DNA from: JAZDPK01 sp043797615
GTDB taxonomy: Bacteria; Patescibacteriota; Patescibacteriia; UBA11705; JABHMO01
DNA: 16,403 nucleotides
Direction of reading: 5' to 3'
NCBI GenBank assembly: GCA_043797615.1
Contig: JAZDPK010000057.1
Location: 1-16,403, forward strand
Shown here piece by piece: positions 1 through 6,642 of this stretch. The notes below the pieces were generated by a model. It was given only the letters and a program-made list of their open reading frames with translations. It did no database searches and was not told where the DNA came from. The position numbers and the translations under genes were made by a program. How positions within the stretch are numbered: the first letter of the stretch is position 1; each line of letters starts with the position of its first letter.

Positions 1-145
1 TTTCCGCCTTTAGCGCGATTCGCGCCCTTGGCTGTGTTTGGCGGTATTGATTGCATCAATACCTTGCCTTTGTTAAGGAACCGCAAGCATGAGATCTGGC
101 CGTGTTCCGTTTTGCGGAACGGTGCGCTTATCTCCGCTTGCCCTG
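1..145. repeat. Cluster of nested hairpins at the left edge
   Basis: No gene is supported here. Several perfect stems follow each other. GCGCG (13-17) pairs with CGCGC (21-25). A 9-bp stem is formed by 43-51 and 55-63 around a TGC loop. A long compound hairpin spans 83-141: GCAAGC (83-88) with GCTTGC (136-141), GAGAT (91-95) with ATCTC (130-134), and GTTCCG (104-109) with CGGAAC (115-120). It could be a nested palindromic repeat or a structured RNA; the sequence alone does not decide. The window edge cuts whatever lies to the left. Confidence 0.6.
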
Positions 146-148
146 GAT

Positions 149-240
149 ATTACCCCTGTCTTCTTGACTCGCCGTAGTTTCAACGAAGGCGGTTGAGTCA
201 GGGAGAAAAGTTACTCCCACATTCAAAATGCGGGGTAATT
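149..240. repeat. Palindromic element bounded by ATTACCCC / GGGGTAATT
   Basis: The unit begins ATTACCCC (149-156) and ends GGGGTAATT (232-240). Inside, CCTG (155-158) pairs with CAGG (199-202), GACTC (166-170) with GAGTC (195-199), and CGCC (170-173) with GGCG (188-191), around a GTAG...CGAA loop. The right end is a second hairpin (216-234) with a CAA loop whose left arm has one mismatch. The same right-end hairpin recurs at 8279-8297, and the same inner core recurs at 8084-8139. It lies downstream of the glycosyltransferase stop codon at 301. Confidence 0.65.
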
Positions 241-284
241 CATCAAATGCAGGTATGTCTTGATTCTTCTTTCTCCCACGCAAA

Positions 285-304
285 CAAATGTTATCAAATG
301 TTAT
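285..304. repeat. Exact tandem 10-bp duplication over a stop codon
   Basis: CAAATGTTAT occurs twice in direct succession (285-294, 295-304). The second copy contains the TAA stop (complement of 301-303) of the minus-strand glycosyltransferase, so the duplication straddles the end of that gene. Confidence 0.8.
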
Positions 305-1521
305 TTTCTTGTCAAACCGTTGAATAATGTCAAAGTATCCTGCGCCGCTTTGTACCAGCTGAACTCTTTGGCGCGGGCAAGGCCGCGTTCGATGAATATT
401 TTTCTCGTTTCATTATTCAAAATCATTTCTTTCATCGCTTCTGTTAAATCGTTGATATCGTGCGGATCAACGGCGATCGCCGCGCCGGCGCATATTTCCG
501 TTAACGAAGAATTGTTCGACGTGATCACCGGACAGCCGCAGGCCATGGCTTCGAGCGGCGGAAAGCCGAACCCCTCGTAAAAAGACGGGTAAACGAACAG
601 CGACGCCAGGTTGTAGAAGTAGCGCTTGGCGTTGCTCGGAATGAAATTAGTGAAAATAATTTTCCCGCAATCCGAATGGGAAGGGGAATCCGAACCTGCC
701 TGTCCGGCAGGCAGGTGCTCCGTATGAAAACGATCTTTTGAATTTCGGAGAATTCGGATTTTTTTTGATTCGTTCGGATTATATTTTCCGGCGACAACCA
801 GCGCATAATCGGAATTGGTTTGCCGGCAAAACTGCTCGTGCGCTTTGATCAAGTTATTTACGTTTTTTCGCGGTTCCACCGTTCCTAAATATAAAATGAA
901 TTTGTCCGGCAGATTGTATTGGCGTTTGATTTTTTTTAATCGAACGTCTTCATGATCGATGATTTTATAATTTTGGCTGATGCCGGAATACACGGTTTTA
1001 ATTTTTTGCGGCGAAACAAGATAATGGTTGATCAGATCCTCGGTCGTATTTTTCGAAACGGAGATGACGCGGTCGGCGTTGCGGAAAAGTTTTTTCGGAT
1101 CAACGAACAAGTGCCACAATTTTTTCTTGAACGACAAAAAGCGGGGAAAAAAGGCGAACGACAGATCGTGGGCAGTGATAACGTAGGGGCAGTCGACTTG
1201 AAAAAAGATGATGTTCGGGAAAAAAAACAAATCGATTTTTGTTCCGGTCGTTTTTTCGATCCATTTATCCAGTTTCGGCCGTTTGAAAAACTTCAAGCTG
1301 AAGTTCAGCATCTTGTTCGGCCTGCGGAATTCGCAGTAATGTGCGTTGTCCTTTGGAAAATGCGGCACGTATTTGGAAACGTCCTGCCGGGAATTATAAA
1401 AAAGATAATATTGATTTATATTATCAAGTTCAAACAAATGTTTAAGCAGATGAAGCGCGTATTCGCCCACGCCGGTCAGTTCGCGTTCCATCAGGCAGCG
1501 GATATCAATTCCTATGTTCAT
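301..1521 (-). CDS. GT4-type glycosyltransferase with in-frame palindrome insertion
   Basis: This is a 406-residue cytosolic GT-B glycosyltransferase, probably adding a sugar from a nucleotide donor to a lipid-linked glycan. The N-terminal acceptor half begins MNIGIDIRCL with the GVGEY glycine motif. The C-terminal donor half has GTVEPRKN (213-220, R218/K219 phosphate-binding type) and the EX7E retaining motif in YEGFGFPPLEAMACG (E316, E324). Between AGKYNP and IIFTNFIPSNAK the protein is longer than usual for GT4: residues 251-287 include LPAGQAG (270-276), encoded by the palindrome at 694-716. The reading frame stays open, so the gene may still work. There is no Shine-Dalgarno sequence; the start follows an A/T-rich leader. 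Acceptor and sugar cannot be read from sequence. It belongs to the envelope glycan block that runs to 6351. Confidence 0.9.
   Translation of the reverse strand: MNIGIDIRCLMERELTGVGEYALHLLKHLFELDNINQYYLFYNSRQDVSKYVPHFPKDNAHYCEFRRPNKMLNFSLKFFKRPKLDKWIEKTTGTKIDLFFFPNIIFFQVDCPYVITAHDLSFAFFPRFLSFKKKLWHLFVDPKKLFRNADRVISVSKNTTEDLINHYLVSPQKIKTVYSGISQNYKIIDHEDVRLKKIKRQYNLPDKFILYLGTVEPRKNVNNLIKAHEQFCRQTNSDYALVVAGKYNPNESKKIRILRNSKDRFHTEHLPAGQAGSDSPSHSDCGKIIFTNFIPSNAKRYFYNLASLFVYPSFYEGFGFPPLEAMACGCPVITSNNSSLTEICAGAAIAVDPHDINDLTEAMKEMILNNETRKIFIERGLARAKEFSWYKAAQDTLTLFNGLTRK
694..716. repeat. Palindromic repeat inside the glycosyltransferase gene
   Basis: ACCTGCCTG (694-702) and CAGGCAGGT (708-716) form a perfect 9-bp stem around a TCCGG loop. 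The outer arm CCTGCCT/AGGCAGG is the same as that of the 54-bp elements at 8394-8447 and 14083-14136. In the minus frame it encodes LPAGQAG. It sits in a variable loop of the donor domain, away from the catalytic motif. Confidence 0.8.
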
Positions 1522-1555
1522 AAAAGAAAAGGGAATAGAATATAGAATTTAGGAT

Positions 1556-1634
1556 ATAGGAGAAGAAAAAGGCAAAAGAAGGCGAAGAAAAGGGAAAGAG
1601 GGCGAAAGAAGGGAGAGAGGACACAAAAACAACC
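1556..1634. other. Polypurine tract in glycosyltransferase leader
   Basis: The plus strand is almost entirely A and G over about 80 bases, with few C or T, so the minus-strand leader of the 301-1521 gene is pyrimidine-rich. No SD sequence or clear hairpin is present. A shorter similar tract lies at 2967-3011 upstream of the other glycosyltransferase. The function is unknown. Confidence 0.5.
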
Positions 1635-1653
1635 TAAAGAATTCAGTTTATTT

Positions 1654-1769
1654 GCCCGCCTTCGCCACCGTGCTTCGCCAAAGCGCTCCGCGACGGCAAG
1701 AGGCTCCGGTGGGCAGGCGAGCCCGTGCCAAGCAACTGTCATTGCGAGGAGCAGCAGCGACGAAGCAAT
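1654..1769. repeat. Two adjacent palindromic repeats (1654-1718, 1741-1769)
   Basis: These are in the 326-base gap 1522-1847, which has no convincing gene. In the first, GCCCGCC (1654-1660) faces GGCAGGC (1712-1718) with one mismatch and CACCG (1666-1670) faces CGGTG (1707-1711), enclosing a GCTTCGCCAAAGCG-type core. In the second, ATTGC (1741-1745) faces GCAAT (1765-1769) with a GAGGAGC...CGACGAA interior; related copies are at 15625-15652 and, split by an insertion, at 8373-8455. The remaining bases to 1847 hold a weak inverted repeat only. Confidence 0.6.
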
Positions 1770-1847
1770 CTTCAATACTCAGTATGGCGACGCAATCTTG
1801 GATAATTATTCAAGGTTGCTTTGCGCCTTGCAACGATAGATATGGAT

Positions 1848-2936
1848 TTATAATTGAATTTTTTCATTAATGAAAGCTTGGATCTTTTGTTTGAATACCG
1901 CGGTGTCGAATTGCGCCGCGTGCTGTTTGATTTCCGCCGGATTGAATTCGGCGAATTTGAAGCGCAGAATTTTATCCGCCAAGTCTTCCCAGTTCTGTTC
2001 GTCGAAAAAAAGGCCGGTCTTGTTTTCCGCCACGGTTTCGAGCGCCCCGCCCGCCCGATAGGCGATCACCGGTCGGCCCGACGACATCGCTTCGACCGCG
2101 GTAATGCCGAAATCCTCGGTTTGCGGATTCAAAAACGCCAGGCACTCGCTGTACAATTGCGCTTTTTTTTCTTCGGAAATTTTTTCCAAGAATTCGATGT
2201 TCGGCTTGGCTTCGGCGCGCAATTTATCCAGCAAGGGGCCGGTGCCGAATATTTTCAGCGGCATGTTCAAGCGGTTGAACGCTTTAATCAGCAGATCGAA
2301 TTTTTTATATCCGACCAACCGGCCGCCGGCCAGAAAATAATTTTGCGGTTTGCTTGAAATATAAAATCTATTCGTTTCCACCGGCGGATAAATGACGGCG
2401 CTGTCGCGGTTGTAATATTTTTTGATGCGCTTTCGCACTTCGTTCGAATTGGCGATGAAAAAATCAACGCGTTCGGCCGCGATTTTGTCCCACTGCCGCA
2501 GCTTGGTCAGAATGAGCGGGATGAATTTTCTGATGAAATAATTGTGCTTCAATTCTTTTAAATAATTATGGCTGTCGGTCCAGAGAAAGCGCGGCGGAGT
2601 GTGGCAATAGCAGATGTGCAAAGCGTCCGGGCCGGGTATTATGCCTTTTGAAAATATGGAGGAACTAGAAATGATCAGTTTATATTCGTTCAAATCAAAA
2701 CTTTCCGTGGCGGTCGGCATGAGCGTCAGGTACCATTGGTATTTTGACACGCCAAAAGGCATCTTTTGCAGAAAAGACGTTCTGATGTCAGCGTTCGCGA
2801 AGTCCGGATGGGCGTTTTTCTTGTCGTAAACAAGGGTGTAGGTTGGGCTGTCGGGAAAGATGTCTTGAAGCGCCCTGGCCACCCGTTCCGCGCCGCCGTC
2901 CTGGGCAAGATGGTCGTGGACGATTGCTACTTTCAT
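1848..2936 (-). CDS. GT4-type glycosyltransferase
   Basis: This is a 362-residue GT-B retaining glycosyltransferase. It starts MKVAIVHDHLAQDGGAERV, an N-terminal block typical of mannosyltransferase-like GT4 enzymes in O-antigen and exopolysaccharide loci. YCHTPPRFLW (110-119) is the conserved acceptor-side segment of that group. The donor domain has GGRLVGYKK (204-212, R206 and K211/K212) and the EX7E motif in EDFGITAVEAMSSGRPV (E274, E282). It is complete and of normal length, without the insertion seen in the downstream glycosyltransferase. There is no SD before the ATG, only A/T-rich sequence. A terminator at 3193-3227 separates it from the GspF-like pair upstream, so it probably has its own promoter in 2937-3190. 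The sugar specificity is unknown. Confidence 0.9.
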   Translation of the reverse strand: MKVAIVHDHLAQDGGAERVARALQDIFPDSPTYTLVYDKKNAHPDFANADIRTSFLQKMPFGVSKYQWYLTLMPTATESFDLNEYKLIISSSSIFSKGIIPGPDALHICYCHTPPRFLWTDSHNYLKELKHNYFIRKFIPLILTKLRQWDKIAAERVDFFIANSNEVRKRIKKYYNRDSAVIYPPVETNRFYISSKPQNYFLAGGRLVGYKKFDLLIKAFNRLNMPLKIFGTGPLLDKLRAEAKPNIEFLEKISEEKKAQLYSECLAFLNPQTEDFGITAVEAMSSGRPVIAYRAGGALETVAENKTGLFFDEQNWEDLADKILRFKFAEFNPAEIKQHAAQFDTAVFKQKIQAFINEKIQL

Positions 2937-3095
2937 ATTTTAAAAACGCAGAAGTTGATAATGTATGAATAAAAAGGGGATAAGAGGGCAATAGAAGGCA
3001 GAGAGGGAGAATTTGCAAAATAATCCGTACAATCAATTTTGATCCGCATATATCCGTATTTTAACAGAAAAGAGGGGAAAAGCAAAGGGAAAAGC

Positions 3096-3187
3096 AAGAC
3101 AAGCAAGACGAGTAAAACGAGCAAGACAAGCTATTTTGGGCGTTAGTAACTTGTCTGGCTGATCTCGCTTGTTTCACTTGTTTTACT
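3096..3187. repeat. Inverted array of 9-base words
   Basis: The left arm is four consecutive 9-mers (AAGACAAGC, AAGACGAGT, AAAACGAGC, AAGACAAGC; 3096-3131). The right arm (3149-3187) is four to five 9-mers of type ACTTGTCTG/GCTTGTTTC, the approximate reverse complement. About 17 bases separate the arms, so the transcript could fold into a long imperfect hairpin. The 297-base gap 2937-3233 contains this array, a terminator, and degenerate ATCCG words at 3021-3055; I see no gene in it. Confidence 0.75.
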
Positions 3188-3192
3188 GATTT

Positions 3193-3227
3193 AAAAAGCC
3201 CGAGTGAATCGTGTTCACAGGGGCTTG
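3193..3227 (-). terminator. Rho-independent terminator of the GspF-like pair
   Basis: On the minus strand AAGCCC and GGGCTT (3221-3226 and 3196-3201) pair, with an inner GTGAA/TTCAC stem, followed by a T run (complement of 3193-3197). It begins just after the stop codon at 3234. Confidence 0.85.
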
Positions 3228-3233
3228 GGGCGG

Positions 3234-3836
3234 TTATTCTTCGTGTTCCAGGACTGTCACGGCATACTTAACCAGCATTTGATCCAGCGCGCCGGTTTTT
3301 TCGCCGACCATTACCATCTTCCAGAAAATTTTCGGAAAGATGTCATATTCTTTCATTTTATCGTAAACGTTTCCGCCGTCAGATACATGTTCTCTGATTT
3401 CGCCGATCGCGTTGGCGAATTTTTCGTTGTGGTTGAACATTTTTTTGAGAAAGTCCAACGTGGTGATTATCGGAATGCCGCATGACAGCATGGAGCCGAA
3501 AATCCACGAAAATCGAATTAATTCGTTTGTGGATTCAAATTGTAAAAGACGATCAATACGGTTCAGTACCGTGTCCAAAATGCCGTTGACTTCGCCCGCT
3601 CCGATCATTTCAACGTAAAATTCGGGAAAAACGTTCGCGTTCCGCATGGCGTCGGCCAAGGAACTGCCTTCCTTGATTTCATCGTTCATCTTGGTGATGA
3701 TTTTCAAAAAGTTTTCATCGTTGTCGTCGGCAAGTACGTCCAGTGTTTCGACGAGCGGCAGGCCGCTTTCGATCATCAGCGCCATCAGCCAGGTGAATCG
3801 TTTCAATTGTTTTTCCGTGATTTTTTCTTCGTTCAT
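3234..3836 (-). CDS. GspF/PilC-like protein with two soluble T2SSF domains, no membrane segment
   Basis: This 200-residue protein consists of two repeats of the cytoplasmic six-helix domain of type II secretion / type IV pilus platform proteins. Repeat 1 (about 14-100) has FTWLMALMIESGLPLVETLD, the GSSLADAM turn and FPEFYVEMIGAGEVNGILD. Repeat 2 (about 107-195) has FSWIFGSMLSCGIPIITTLD and FPKIFWKMVMVGEKTGALD. Canonical GspF/PilC is about 400 residues with three membrane helices; here no hydrophobic segment follows either repeat. The SD AAAGGAGG (complement of 3842-3849) lies 5 bases before the ATG. It is 21 bases downstream of a paralogue and closely similar to it, pointing to an operon born by duplication. 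It may be a pilus platform relic or a repurposed scaffold; no pilin or assembly ATPase is in the window. Confidence 0.85.
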   Translation of the reverse strand: MNEEKITEKQLKRFTWLMALMIESGLPLVETLDVLADDNDENFLKIITKMNDEIKEGSSLADAMRNANVFPEFYVEMIGAGEVNGILDTVLNRIDRLLQFESTNELIRFSWIFGSMLSCGIPIITTLDFLKKMFNHNEKFANAIGEIREHVSDGGNVYDKMKEYDIFPKIFWKMVMVGEKTGALDQMLVKYAVTVLEHEE

Positions 3837-3857
3837 TTTTTCCTCCTTTGATGAACG

Positions 3858-4658
3858 TTATTCGTTTTCCATCGAGTATTTCGCGAAATTCGTCAACATC
3901 CGATCGAGAGCGCCGGTATTTTCGCCGATGCCGACCATTTGAACGAAGATCGCCGGGAACAGTTCGTATCTATTCGATTGAGATTCCATCATTGCGTTGG
4001 TCATATTTTTTTGGCCTTCGGAAATTTTTTGCCGCATGTGCATAATCGCTTTGGCGAATTTTTTGTCGCGCAGAAACATGTCAGCGGTTATTTTCAGCGC
4101 GTCCAGAATCGGCACGCCGGATGACAGCATCATGCCCATTAGCCAGGAAAAATGAATCACGTTTTTCTGCGATGAGATCTTCATTTTATAATAATCGTTC
4201 AGTCGAATTAGAATGGTGTCCAGAATCCCGCCGATTTCGCCGGCGCCGATGATCTGCACATAAAACAACGGAAAAAATCGCGTTTTTGCCATCGCGTTGC
4301 ACAATGTTGATCCGCCTTCGACCTCGTATTTGATCTGGCCGATGATTTTCGCGAATTTTCCTTTGGCCGTGACAGCCAAGAAATCCAGCGCTTGGACAAG
4401 CGGCAGGCCGGATTCGATCATGAGGGCGAAGCGCCAGGTGAAATTGCGGATTTGTTTTTGCATGAGATTGCCGCGCCAGATGTCGTAGAATAAGAATTTG
4501 ACAGCGATTATTATCGTCGCAGGAACGAATGTAATAGTCAGGGTGAAGTAATAGAGAATGTACGTCGCTAATAAAACGGCCTTTTCACCTGATTTCTTTT
4601 TGTGCGGTCTTTTATTAGCCGATAGAAGATTGATCTGCATGCGAAGCGCGTTTTCCAT
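3858..4658 (-). CDS. GspF/PilC-like protein: N-terminal membrane segment plus two T2SSF domains
   Basis: This 266-residue protein has a long hydrophobic segment at about 27-59, after a basic stretch, then two GspF-type cytoplasmic repeats. Repeat 1 (about 70-157) has FTWRFALMIESGLPLVQALD and FPLFYVQIIGAGEIGGILD. Repeat 2 (about 168-262) has FSWLMGMMLSSGVPILDALK and FPAIFVQMVGIGENTGALD. The two membrane helices normally found after each domain are missing, so topology differs from canonical PilC/GspF. The SD AAAGGAGG (complement of 4664-4671) 5 bases before this ATG supports the long form; the internal ATG at residue 66, which would give a protein as short as the paralogue, has no SD. It probably forms a membrane-anchored partner of the 200-residue protein downstream. 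The pathway is uncertain. Confidence 0.85.
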   Translation of the reverse strand: MENALRMQINLLSANKRPHKKKSGEKAVLLATYILYYFTLTITFVPATIIIAVKFLFYDIWRGNLMQKQIRNFTWRFALMIESGLPLVQALDFLAVTAKGKFAKIIGQIKYEVEGGSTLCNAMAKTRFFPLFYVQIIGAGEIGGILDTILIRLNDYYKMKISSQKNVIHFSWLMGMMLSSGVPILDALKITADMFLRDKKFAKAIMHMRQKISEGQKNMTNAMMESQSNRYELFPAIFVQMVGIGENTGALDRMLTNFAKYSMENE

Positions 4659-4790
4659 GATATCCTCCTTTGGGTTACGGATGTACGGATTAAAGAATAC
4701 AGATTATACGGATTTACTAGGTAATTGATTTAAGAATCAACGTCAGTATCTATATTAACTGTTTTTGTTGTCAAATAACGGTTTGTCTTA

Positions 4791-4819
4791 AGGTTAACGC
4801 AAAATGCGGCGTTTGTCAA
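4791..4819 (-). promoter_or_regulatory. Candidate promoter for the GspF-like operon
   Basis: On the minus strand TTGACA (complement of 4814-4819) is followed after 17 bases by TAACCT (complement of 4791-4796), which keeps only the three most conserved -10 positions. A second TTGACA (complement of 4769-4774) lies nearer the gene, with TATAGA at a short 14-base spacing. The 259-base gap 4659-4917 also holds degenerate CGGAT words (4680-4715) and ATTCGTG words (4883-4908). No gene is seen there. Confidence 0.35.
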
Positions 4820-4917
4820 CGGTTTGATTAATAAAAATGATTCCAAACCAATATTGTCTAGAATCATTCCATAGAAATTCGCAATAATTCGTGCGGATTC
4901 GTGTAATTAGTGATAAA

Positions 4918-6351
4918 TTATACCTTCGATTTTCTCTTTAACACGATCCACGGCGTTTTCAAAATAATCCAGAAATCCAAGGCCAGCGACCAATTCTCGA
5001 TGTAATACGCGTCCAGTCTGACCTCGTCCTCGAAATCCAGATCGCTGCGGCCGGAAATCTGCGCGAAGCCGGTCATGCCCGGCTTGATGTCCAGCACCTG
5101 GCGATGGTGCTTCGCGTATTTATCCACTTCGCGCGGCTGATGCGGACGCGGGCCAACCAGGCTCATGTTGCCGATCCAGACGTTGAACAATTGCGGCAAT
5201 TCGTCGATCGAAGTGCGTTCGATGAACCGGCCGATCTTGGTGCGGCGCGGGTCTTTCAATATTTTGTAGACCGGGCCTTGGCGTTCGGAATTTTTTTTGA
5301 TCAATTCAGTTTCGAATTTCAGAGCGTCGGATTGCTTGATGCATTTTTCAAATTGCTTGCCGATGCAATATTTTACGTACATGGAACGGAATTTGTAAAC
5401 GTTGAACGCGCCTTTTCTCGCCACCCGTTCATTTTTGTAAATCGCCGGGCCTTTGTCTTCCATTTTTATCAAAATCGCGATCACCAGCATAAGCGGGCTG
5501 AAAATTATAATTAAAATCGTGCTGAAAATCAAATCGATCAGCCGCTTGATGATTTTTCCCCAGCCGTCCAGTTTGGTTTTCTTGATTTCAACCAGCGGCA
5601 CGCCGGCGATCATGTGCACTTCCACGTTTCTGGTGCGCGATTCAAACGGGCCGGCCGCGTATTTGAAAATGATGTTGTGCTCGTTGCAGAAATCGATCAA
5701 AGCGATCGAATATTTTCGGGATAATGTGGAATCCGCCTGTATTATTTCATCAATCTTATATTTTTGGTGAAGCTGCATCAATTCGTTTGCGCTGATTCTC
5801 TCGAAATTCCTGATTCGCGCGACTATTTTATAGCCGAGGTAAGATTGATTTTCGAAAGTAGCGACGATTTCGTCCGTATCCTTGTCTTGGCCGATGATGA
5901 TAACTTTGTGGCTGCCCCAGCCGCGGCTCAAGGCGTAATTTTGGATTTTTCGCAGCAAGCTTCTTTCAATCGCGATCAAAATGACGCTTAAAATCAGAGC
6001 GATTAAAATAATGAAGCGCGAGGAAAACATCTGGCGCACGAAAAACATGTAGATGATGACCGCGGTCATGCCGGTGGAGCAGGCGAGAATGACGCGCGAA
6101 AATTCGGCCGTGATTTTTCTCCGTTGAAACGAATATAATCCGGCCCAGGCGAAAAAGATCAGCCAGATTACTGCGACGAATAATGTGTAATAGAAATAAT
6201 CTTTGAAAGGCAATTCGAAAATGACCGGCCGGAGTTCGCGCACGGTTTGTTCGAATCGGATGTAGTAGGCGAGCAGGCCGGCAACGACCAATGTCAAATA
6301 ATCGGCCGGGATTTTTAAAAATGTGAAAAATAATTCGGCTTGTTTCTTCAT
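4918..6351 (-). CDS. Polyprenyl-phosphate sugar-1-phosphate transferase (exopolysaccharide initiation)
   Basis: This 477-residue integral membrane enzyme is likely to transfer a hexose-1-phosphate from a nucleotide sugar to undecaprenyl phosphate, the first step of a capsule, exopolysaccharide or O-glycan. Four N-terminal membrane helices (about 17-33, 52-73, 86-105, 112-128) precede a Rossmann-like CoA_binding_3 domain (GSHKVIIIGQDKDTDEI, 147-162). A further hydrophobic hairpin (272-297) leads into the bacterial sugar transferase domain. That domain shows KFRSM (320-324), RFIERTSIDELPQL (375-388), PRP (401-403) and KPGMTGFAQISGRS near the end. Length and architecture match WcaJ/WbaP-type enzymes, and the C-terminus is intact. 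There is no SD; a promoter is visible at 6456-6484. The two glycosyltransferases downstream on the same strand would extend the lipid-linked sugar. Confidence 0.92.
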   Translation of the reverse strand: MKKQAELFFTFLKIPADYLTLVVAGLLAYYIRFEQTVRELRPVIFELPFKDYFYYTLFVAVIWLIFFAWAGLYSFQRRKITAEFSRVILACSTGMTAVIIYMFFVRQMFSSRFIILIALILSVILIAIERSLLRKIQNYALSRGWGSHKVIIIGQDKDTDEIVATFENQSYLGYKIVARIRNFERISANELMQLHQKYKIDEIIQADSTLSRKYSIALIDFCNEHNIIFKYAAGPFESRTRNVEVHMIAGVPLVEIKKTKLDGWGKIIKRLIDLIFSTILIIIFSPLMLVIAILIKMEDKGPAIYKNERVARKGAFNVYKFRSMYVKYCIGKQFEKCIKQSDALKFETELIKKNSERQGPVYKILKDPRRTKIGRFIERTSIDELPQLFNVWIGNMSLVGPRPHQPREVDKYAKHHRQVLDIKPGMTGFAQISGRSDLDFEDEVRLDAYYIENWSLALDFWIILKTPWIVLKRKSKV

Positions 6352-6359
6352 AAAGAAAA

Positions 6360-6454
6360 CGGATAAAACGGATAAAAGCAGCGGATACGGCGGATTAATT
6401 TTGTTATAATATTCAAAATGAATCCGCGTAATCCGTTTACATCTGTAATATCCG
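6360..6454. repeat. Inverted array of CGGAT / ATCCG words
   Basis: CGGAT occurs at 6360, 6369, 6382 and 6391. The reverse complement ATCCG occurs at 6422, 6431 and 6450, with a degenerate unit (ATCTG) at 6441. Spacing is mostly 9-10 bases. The array fills the leader between the divergent promoters and the sugar transferase start, so it would be transcribed into the 5' untranslated region and could form a long imperfect hairpin. Confidence 0.65.
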
Positions 6455-6455
6455 T

Positions 6456-6484
6456 ATTATATCAATTCCGTTAATGGTTGACAA
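6456..6484 (-). promoter_or_regulatory. Minus-strand promoter for the sugar transferase
   Basis: On the minus strand TTGTCA (complement of 6479-6484) is followed after 17 bases by a perfect TATAAT (complement of 6456-6461). The -35 overlaps that of the rnpB promoter on the other strand. The predicted leader to the ATG at 6351 is about 100 bases and contains the CGGAT word array. Confidence 0.65.
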
Positions 6485-6506
6485 GATAAAAAAAATCTGC
6501 TATAAT
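6478..6506 (+). promoter_or_regulatory. Consensus promoter of rnpB
   Basis: TTGACA (6478-6483) and TATAAT (6501-6506) are both perfect and separated by 17 bases. Transcription would begin about 6513, right at the P1 stem of RNase P RNA. Confidence 0.93.
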
Positions 6507-6642
6507 TCTAGCGTCCCAAACAAGCAGAACTGTCGCTCTTTGTTTATTAACTTTGAGAGGAAAGTCCGGACTTCCGGCCATTTAATTGACATGAGTAGCG
6601 GGTAACTCCCGCCAATCGTGAGATAGAGGTGCGAACAGTGAC

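Noticed and set aside
694..716. Frameshift in the glycosyltransferase
   Set aside because: The frame is continuous through the palindrome and both flanking domains are in the same frame with intact motifs.
952..1545. Plus-strand open frame of 197 codons
   Set aside because: It is antisense to the GT4 glycosyltransferase whose motifs are clear on the other strand.
1518..1775. Minus-strand open frame ahead of the glycosyltransferase
   Set aside because: It is a low-complexity translation of the polypurine tract and repeats, with no start signal.
2933..3124. Minus-strand open frame rich in Leu/Val/Phe
   Set aside because: It is produced by the 9-base word array and a purine-rich tract; it looks like a membrane peptide only because of composition.
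4273..4463. Shorter start (residue 66) for the first GspF-like protein, giving the same length as its paralogue
   Set aside because: The strong SD is in front of the 4658 start; none precedes the internal ATG.
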